DNA of 64,000 nt, from assembly GCA_014529385.2 (NCBI GenBank), contig CM043959.1, forward strand, positions 62,945,753-63,009,752. Direction: 5' to 3'. Positions within the stretch are counted from its first letter, which is position 1. Each line of letters opens with the position of its first letter. Source of the stretch: Adiantum capillus-veneris. Taxonomy: Eukaryota; Streptophyta; Polypodiopsida; Polypodiales; Pteridaceae. Shown in pieces: positions 57,486 to 64,000 of the stretch. Under the pieces are notes generated by a model. The model had not been told where the DNA came from, did not search any database, and worked only from the letters and a program-made list of their open reading frames with translations. The position numbers and the translations under genes were made by a program.

Positions 57486-59160
57486 TTGTGGCAGCTTTTA
57501 CACCAATGTGCAAGCTTGGCCAAACATATCCGTCAAGAAAAATCTTTTTTGCAGTGATTTCCTGTGAAAAATGACCACCACACGCTTCCTCATGCAAACC
57601 TTTTAGAATGGTTGGGATTTCCTCAATAGTTGGTACTCTTCTGCACACTTGATTATTCCCTCTTTGGTAGAGGGATCCTTCTAGGAAGAGATACGTGCTT
57701 GCCTTCTTCATGAGTCTCCTCTTCTGAGCCTTCATGAAGTGTTGTGGAAACTCACCCTCCAAAATGTAGCTAAAAATGGGAGTCAATGACTCCAATCCCT
57801 GGTATCTCGGTTGCTTGACAGTTGCTGCCACCATGATGACCTGCACTTCTTTCTCAACACATGTAACTGCTTGTTGTGCAAGTAAATTGGCATCTTCATT
57901 CTCTTTCCTAGGAATATGATATAGTTGCACTTCTTCAAATTGATTAAACAATCTACGAATGGCATGAACTTTTGTCCTTAAGTTTTCATTCTTGCATGCC
58001 CAAATGCGTAAAATTTGCTTCACAATGAGAAGTGCATCCCCTTTTACCATGAGACGTTGTATACCTTGGCCAATGCATATCTTTAAACCATGAAGTAGTG
58101 TGTCATATTCTGCTTCATTGTTGCTAGTTGAACCTGGTAGATTGACCTTCTCTTTCATGACCACTTCTCCACTTGGGCTGAGCAATACTAGCCCTCCCCC
58201 TGCTTTTCCTGTGGCTCGTCGAAAAGCTCCATCAAAGAACAAGGTATAAGCATTAGAAATACTTTTAGGTGGTGGCAATGGTAGGGTCTTTACCTTAGGC
58301 ACCTTAATTTCCTTCTCATGTACCTTATAAGTGAGAATCCCTGCCAATTGTGCATGCACACTATCCTCTACCTTGAAAGAGTATTGAAACTCTTGCAACT
58401 CCATAATCCACTTCGAGATCCTAGTGCTAAGATTCATTTGAGATGACACCCAAGGAAACAAATTTTCTACAGTGAGAATTACAAAAGGTTTTGGTAGCAA
58501 GTAGGATCTAAACTTTCTCACCGCAAACATGAGAGAAAGCATCATGAGTTCTGCCTCCGTGTAGCCTCTCTCCAAAGCATTCATGACCCTACTAGCAAAG
58601 TATATGGGTCGCATCCGGATACTATGGGGATCTTGTTGTAGCAAAACCGCACCAATTGTTTCCTTCCCAACACTAGAGCTAACAAAGAATGTGTACTTCC
58701 AACAAGGAGGCATGAGTATTGGTAGCTCTGACAAAATGAATTTAATGTTACAAAAGTACTCTTGAAGATCATAAGACCATGAAAATTCTACTTGTTGTGT
58801 CAACTTTTGCAAAGGATGAAGCAACTCCGAAGCTAAGTGAATAAAGCATGACATATACTTAACCTTTTGAATGAATGAGATGACCTCTTTGAGATTCTTG
58901 GGTGATGGGAGCTCAATAAGAGCCTTTGCCTTTGCAGGATCCACCTCAATGCCTTTATAGGAAACCTTGTGACCAAGCAAGATCACTTCATCCTCACCTA
59001 TGTGACACTTGTCGGGGTTGAGTTGACCTCCCATGTCGTAGAGCTTATTTAAACCTTCTTCTATCCTTTGTAGATGCAATGATTTTGAGCTATAAATGCA
59101 AAAATCCTCAACGAACACCCTAATTGACTTTCCAAAGAATGCTTGAAACACCATGTTCAT
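57475..59160 (-). pseudogene. K RT catalytic half, RNase H, second RNase H, integrase zinc region
   Basis: 561 codons. The RT catalytic stretch reads FVEDFCIYSS: the first Asp of the usual x-D-D pair is Glu (GAG, 59107-59109). Thumb and RNase H follow (GKETIGAVLLQQ, FASRVMNALERGYTEAELMM, KWIMELQEFQYSFK). A separate RNase H of archaeal type is complete: TLFFDGAFRRATGKAGGGLV, NNEAEYDTLLHGLKI, LMVKGDALLIVKQI, HIPRKENEDANLLAQQAV, with its D, E, D, D residues. The end (EACGGHFSQEITAKKIFLDG) holds integrase zinc histidines. The frame is lost within the C-x-x-C part near 57480-57500. The double RNase H assigns it to Tat. Confidence 0.88.
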
Positions 59161-60512
59161 GAAACTTGGAATGTTGCAGGAGCATTTGTCAGACCAAATG
59201 GCATGACTCTAAAAGCATAACAACCCCAAGGAGTGATGAAGGTTGTTTTTAACTGATCTTCCAATGCGATACCTATTTGAAAGTAACCCGAGTAGCCATC
59301 ACACACAGTGTACTTCTCATGACCAGCTACCTCATTTAGTATCTCATCTTCAAATGGGAGGGGAAAGTGATCTCTTTTTTTTGCCTCATTGAGTGGACGG
59401 TAATCCACACACACCCTCCACTTGCCATTTTTCTTAGGAGTGACAACAATGGGAGAGACCCACTCTGAATTCTCCACTAGATAAATGAAACCTGCTGCTA
59501 GAAGCTTTCTTACCTCCTTGAGTAAAGCCTGCTCCTTGATGACTCCTAGCCTTCGTAGTTTTTGAGCCTTAGATGTGGCCTCTGTCTTCAACTCAATTTT
59601 GTGTTTAACAGCCTCTACTCCACGCACATCGGTGTAGTCTTTAGCGAAAAGCCTAGGAAATTTTCTTAACACACCTTTGAGCTCCTCTCTTTCATCCTTT
59701 GTAATTGTTGTAGATAACATACCTTCTAGCCTTCTTTCATCTTCCACTTTTTGGTTTTCTTGGGAACCTACCTCTTCCAAAGCTGGGCAAGAGGTCTCTT
59801 GGTTGTTTGGATTAAACCTTACCCCCATGACTTTGATGGAAGACTCCTCTTCAGTAATGCTGCCGCTACTTTCTCCTTCTGAAGTGCTATCGGTCCAGCC
59901 TTCCTCCGTCTCACTTTGAGATGATTCTTCATGGAGCTCCTCTTGGCGTTGCTCCTTCATGTCAAATACAACCTTCTTATGATTGTCATTCCTGCAAATT
60001 AGCTTTCCACTCTCCCAATCTTGCAAAGCTCGCATTTTCATTAGCCATGGTCTCCCTAGGATAAATGGGTAACCATTTCCCTTGGTCGACATAACATAAA
60101 AATCCACCGCCTTCTTAATGCCAAAGGCCTCTACAAAAACATTTTTACAAATGCCTACACACCTAGCTTTTCTATTGTTTGCCATCTTGACTTTAATTTC
60201 AGGTGTCTCATGGATGTGCATGCCTAGTTTTTGCATGAGTCCCTCTGTCATGATGCAAATTTGTGCACCCCCATCCACTAGACCTTTCCTAACCAATCTT
60301 CCTTTGATGTAACAATCTAGCATAGGTGTAATATCCTCATTTATTTCAGTATGTGCAATTTTTACAACAGGCACACTCTCTTTTACCTTTCTCCTAGTGC
60401 TAACTACCTTCGTTAAATCCCTCCTAACTTGTGGACATAATGCAAGAAATTGAGGCCATGAGATATTAGGACCCTTACCTCTCATGTCTTCCAATAGGTT
60501 GTATGGAGCCAT
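59157..60512 (-). pseudogene. K protease and N-terminal half of RT
   Basis: 451 open codons. ISWPQFLALCPQVRRDL, the usual plant-gypsy lead-in, is followed by the protease GLVDGGAQICIMTEGL and YPFILGRPWLMKM, an acidic Ser/Glu linker, and RT: LRRLGVIKEQALLKEVRKLL, EWVSPIVVTPKKNGKWRVCV, KYTVCDGYSGYFQIGIALED, TPWGCYAFRVMPFGLTNAPA. The frame ends in TFQVS and TGA at 59157-59159, while RT continues in another frame from 59160 (NMVFQAFFGKSIRVF), so a small deletion or insertion lies near 59160-59170. The protease active site is intact. Confidence 0.85.
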
Positions 60513-61696
60513 ACCATGTCCAAGAGGGAAGTCTTGGAGGTTGATACGTCATCGAGTCCTCTTAGCTTCCTTGGTCTCCTTTGCCTTCTTTTCTCATCCA
60601 TGGTCACTTTGTGATGTAACCCCTTCTTTCTCCTTACCTTTTCCTCGGCCATGCTTAATGCCATTTGCTTCCATGTCAACCTCATTTGAGTTTGTCACCT
60701 CTACCACATGCACATTTGGGTCTGGCAAAGGTGGAACTCCTTCCACTCCTTGTGGAGGTGGTCTTGCTCCATTTGGTCTTTGTAGAAGTCGTGGTTGCTG
60801 ACTAGTTCCTTCACCTGCATTCATCACTGGGTATTCAAGTTAGGCCTCCCTGGCTCCCCACGGGGCCAAGGACAATTATACATCCCATGTCAATTCCAAC
60901 ATTGCAAGACTCTCCTAGGTCGTGGATCTCACTCTTCAGACTTCTTTGCTTGTCCCTTTGGACCTACAGCTTGTGCAAGGTGAATTGACAAGCTGCTTAA
61001 AGATTCATTTAACTTCTCAATCACTTCCGTCGTTACCTCGAGAATCTCCCTAGATGTTGATGCTTGTGACTTACCTTTGGATCTAAGACCTTCTATTGGA
61101 ACCTCTCCCCTTAGGCACTTGAGTTTTCTATATTTCTCAGCAGCCCTAGTTTCAGCTGCTTCAAAGGTAGCAGGTGCATCGGCCTCAACTTTTACCTTAA
61201 TGTCAGGAAAGAGTCCGGATATGAACCTCTCCTTCTTTAGAAATTCTGCACCATCACCAGGGTTAGCAACATTTTGTATCCATACAACCCAAAGACATAG
61301 GAACTCTTGCTTGTACAAGTAGTAGTCATCTAAGTCTTTTTGCTTATGAGAAACAATGTCTTGCCATAGTTTTTGAGTGTTTTGGGGATCAAATAATTAT
61401 GTCTTGAAACGATTCAAAACTTCTGTGTAATTCCCCTTAACCACCTCAGGCAAAGAGTCAAACCAAGTGTTAGCATCTTTCCTAAGGACCACCTCAAACA
61501 TTTCTACACGTTCTTGATCAGTTACTATCCTCTTAATACGGCAAGACATCTTTAAATTCTCTAAAAATAATTCTGCATCCTCTCCAGGCTCTCCAAAGAA
61601 AAGAGGATATCCAGACATTTGGCGTTGAGCCTTCATTAAATCGGTTTCAAAGTGACAACACGTTTTTGTTTTTCTTTCTTTAAAAAATTTACACAA
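60482..61696 (-). pseudogene. gag: K Gag remnant
   Basis: 61696-61397 gives SGYPLFFGEPGEDAELFLEN and an adjoining gag-like segment to TAA (61397-61399). The same frame continues with LWQDIVSHKQKDLDDYYLYK, SGLFPDIKVKVEADAPATFE and a Lys-rich end to TGA (60929-60931). A piece resembling a degraded knuckle (LQCWN, stop, HGMYNCP) follows. A Pro/Asn-rich linker (60827-60594) joins to the protease. It is a capsid protein by position and by the gag-like repeat of helices. At least three stops. Confidence 0.7.
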
Positions 61697-61722
61697 TAAT
61701 GTTTTCTAAATTGCAATCTATT

Positions 61723-61941
61723 CTACAACAAAATAAAAATATCCACATCAAATGACCTATGATAATCAATAAGAGGTAGGATGACAGGGCTTGGTGATGC
61801 GAGAATTTCTCCTACTCTTTGGGCACCAAACATGAACACCATACGTTGTTGAAAATGGATTTTTCTACTAATTGCAATGTTTATTCTAATGTGTGGAGTG
61901 AAATGAAAGGGGAAAACCTCTATTCTTGGGCCATTATCCAT
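61723..61941 (-). CDS. K small conserved frame, copy a (72 residues)
   Basis: ATG at 61941: MDNGPRIEVFPFHFTPHIRI, SRKIHFQQRMVFMFG, RVGEIL, VILPLIDYHRSFDVDIFILL, stop, 27 bases before the first Gag codon considered. It is closer to the J protein than to copy b (same length, S-R-K-I-x-F-Q-Q-R, V-F-M-F). The tandem pair suggests an old duplication in the K lineage. Strand, order and spacing are the same as in J. Confidence 0.65.
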   Translation of the reverse strand: MDNGPRIEVFPFHFTPHIRINIAISRKIHFQQRMVFMFGAQRVGEILASPSPVILPLIDYHRSFDVDIFILL

Positions 61942-61962
61942 GGTCTATGCATGACCTAATTC

Positions 61963-62175
61963 TTAAAACAAAACAAAAATATAGACGTCCAAACTAAGGT
62001 CGTACCTAATGAGAGGCAAAATAAAAGGATTTACTGATGCGTTTATCTCTGCCAACCTAAGAGGACCTAAAATTCTACGAATTACGCGTTGAAATTGCAA
62101 CTTAGTACTAACAATTATGTGTACCTTTTGCCTTGCAATGGGAATGAAGGGATCATACAAATTCTCGTGATTCAT
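61963..62175 (-). CDS. K small conserved frame, copy b (70 residues)
   Basis: ATG at 62175, 54 bases after the PBS: MNHENLYDPFIPIARQKVHI, STKLQFQ, RLAEI, FILPLIRYDLSLDVYIFVLF, then stop. It lines up with copy a and with the J protein at K-(I/L)-x-F-Q, R-(L/V)-x-E-I, (I/V)-(L/I)-P-(L/M)-I-x-Y and S-(F/L)-D-V-x-(I/V)-F-x-L. It is complete with its own start and stop. The function is not known. The first frame after the leader should be well translated. Confidence 0.6.
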   Translation of the reverse strand: MNHENLYDPFIPIARQKVHIIVSTKLQFQRVIRRILGPLRLAEINASVNPFILPLIRYDLSLDVYIFVLF

Positions 62176-62228
62176 GCAAGCTACTTGAATATGCTAAAGG
62201 TTGAGCCCTCACAAGAATACACAAGCCG

Positions 62229-62246
62229 TCCTCCGTGGGGGCACCA
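62229..62246 (-). promoter_or_regulatory. K primer-binding site
   Basis: The minus strand reads TGGTGCCCCCACGGAGGA, three bases from the LTR. One base differs from that of J. Confidence 0.65.
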
Positions 62247-62249
62247 ATT

Positions 62250-62421
62250 TCAGGCGGTCCGGGGCGGGCAACAAGAAGAGTGGCCTCTAAGAACCCTTCT
62301 AGGCTCCCGTGCTGCTCAATTGGGTTGGGGTTGGAAAAAACAACAAACACACACACAAACCCGCAACCTAACCCTACACAAATTTGGGGCACCACCTAGT
62401 TTTGGACGCGAACTAGGACGC

Positions 62422-62463
<42 letters not shown>

Positions 62464-64000
62464 ACTTTGAAATGTTCAACAGTGATCAAGCAAACACAAT
62501 TATATATGTAAGTAAAAGAGGGAAGGGGAAAGGGGTGATTGCTGCACTAATACCTTCTTACAAATCTATCATGACCAATGAAAGTGAGATTAATATTTTT
62601 TCAACATAGCTTGAGTAAATTACACCACAACACATCATGAGAAAAGCCACCCCAATCACTGTCTTAAGGCCAGGGGAGTCCTCTCCACCATGTCGCCCTC
62701 TTACAGTATGTGGAATTTATGGCTAAATTGATGACAACACCCAGAGACAAGCTATCAAGAACTAAAAATATCACCAAGACACTTACACATCATTATTGTC
62801 CATTACTTCACGTTGAAAGAGAGACAAAGCATCCAAGCTTAGTCCAAATCCACCCTCCTTAATTCACCAAATGTTGGGCTTACACTAGTAGGAGGAATGA
62901 TTGATTTTCCACTCTGAATTGAATGATCGCTCTCTCTCTTACAATGGCATAGAGTTCCTATGCTAATCACCCCTATTACAACACATGCACAAGCATACGA
63001 CAATGAGCTTCCACTTAAGAGCTCCTTCTAGAGAGTTTGAGCTTGGCCTCTCAAGCTATAGCACAGTGCTCTTGCTTATGGCTCTCCCTTTGTGCTAGCT
63101 ACACCCTCCTTTTATAGCAATTTTGAAGGCTAGGGTTACTCCTCTAACCATGGTTGGGTTAGATTTTTAGCACTTATCTAATTTCTTTTGCTTGGAATTA
63201 TCAAGAAGTTGGTGTGGATAGATGAAGAAGAGAGAGAGGAGAGAAGTGGAGGTGATAGGACTTTTCATAGTAGGTTAGTGTTAGTAAATTAGTAGAGTTA
63301 GTTATTTTATTGATTTACAAATGAAATTGGATATTTACAATGGGAGCATCCAAGTAGGATACAAATAAGGAAGAAAAAACTCTTTATAGGTAAGAAAACA
63401 TGGATTTCTTACAATGTTGATGCTCCAAGTGTCTTGAGTAGGGTCAATTTTGACGCTTGTTGACGGTCCACTAGCTTTGACAGTACGTTTTTTTCACTCT
63501 TGACCTTCCTTTGGGAGCCAAGGTGATTGAATATGAGTAATAAATCACCATGGTGTTGTCTTTCAAGAGAAGAGGCTGAATTTTATGGTTTTTTGATAGA
63601 TATGGGTAATATGGATAAGGAAAAATGAGACTAGGTGGTCAATTTTGAAATGGAAGTGTGTGTAGGAAACCTGAGTTCACCATGGTTTCTCTTATTCTTC
63701 AAGGCTTTGAAGAAGAAGAGTAGTAGGGTGCAGAGAGGAGTGGTGAGAGAGGTGGGGATGATGAGTAGAGAGGTCTGTGTGAAAGAGGAAAATGATAAAG
63801 TGGAAGAGGGAGGGTGGCTGCATAGCATGGGCAAACTGGGGTCCACAAATAAAATCCTAGGTCACAGCTCGTAGCTCAAAAAAATATGAAAAACGTTGAG
63901 GTGAAAGCTCAGCTGACTAGCTATAACTTTTGTTTGTATCACCTTTTCAAATTCGGCGAGCATGTGATCTTTAAAAATTCAACAAAACCGACTGTTTTTT
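62250..64000 (-). repeat. K 5' LTR (right copy), truncated by the window end
   Basis: Starts TCAGGCGGTCCGGGGC where the other LTR has TGAGG, so the terminal dinucleotide is mutated. TATAAAA lies on the minus strand at 63110-63116. Transcription would run leftwards into the PBS. Confidence 0.9.

Overview
The window reads as intergenic, heterochromatin-like DNA from a land plant with a large genome. Several things point to this: nested plant-type LTR retrotransposons with five verified target-site duplications (TSDs), primer-binding sites (PBS) matching plant initiator-Met and Asp-type tRNAs, Tat-like gypsy elements with a second RNase H, a chromovirus with a chromodomain, a foldback MITE, and long CT/GA microsatellites. 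I found no convincing host gene, tRNA, rRNA or CRISPR array. The species cannot be fixed; one element resembles RT lineages I remember mainly from fungi, so a fern or lycophyte is as likely as a seed plant.

Layout. 1-16899 is an old plus-strand Ty3/gypsy copy (E1, Tat-like) broken three times: by a foldback MITE (1356-1812), by a decayed chromovirus (E2, 2537-9503), and by a minus-strand Ty1/copia element (E3, 10984-16155, TSD TTTGT) that split its integrase. 16900-44107 holds two head-to-tail copies of a ~2.5-kb non-coding repeat (X1, X2). X1 is split by E4 (18112-20957, TSD GCGGG), a non-coding LTR element with two identical 142-bp LTRs and two tandem arrays inside. X2 is split by the 19.3-kb minus-strand element G (22670-41986, TSD AGGAG), which is itself split by the 8.8-kb minus-strand element H (24991-33750, TSD ACCTT).

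44108-48164 is a patch of fragments: DNA without assignable features, an unusual gypsy RT-RNaseH-integrase piece (minus), and the 3' end of a copia element (plus). 48165-53678 is a truncated minus-strand gypsy (J). 53679-64000 is a related, nearly full-length minus-strand Tat-like gypsy (K), whose right LTR runs off the window.

How the parts fit. E1, K and J carry or once carried polymerase functions. E4, H and G do not: E4 codes for nothing, H only for Gag and a protease region, G only for decayed Gag/protease-like pieces. These would need enzymes from partners. By LTR similarity the order of youth is E4 (0/142 differences), H (about 2%), E3 (about 4%), then G, which agrees with the nesting. 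The most unusual signals are the arrays in E4, a series of covarying 20-22-bp palindromes in the G leader, a small protein conserved upstream of gag in J and duplicated in K, and a repeated W-x-P-K/QGYY motif region shared by G and H.
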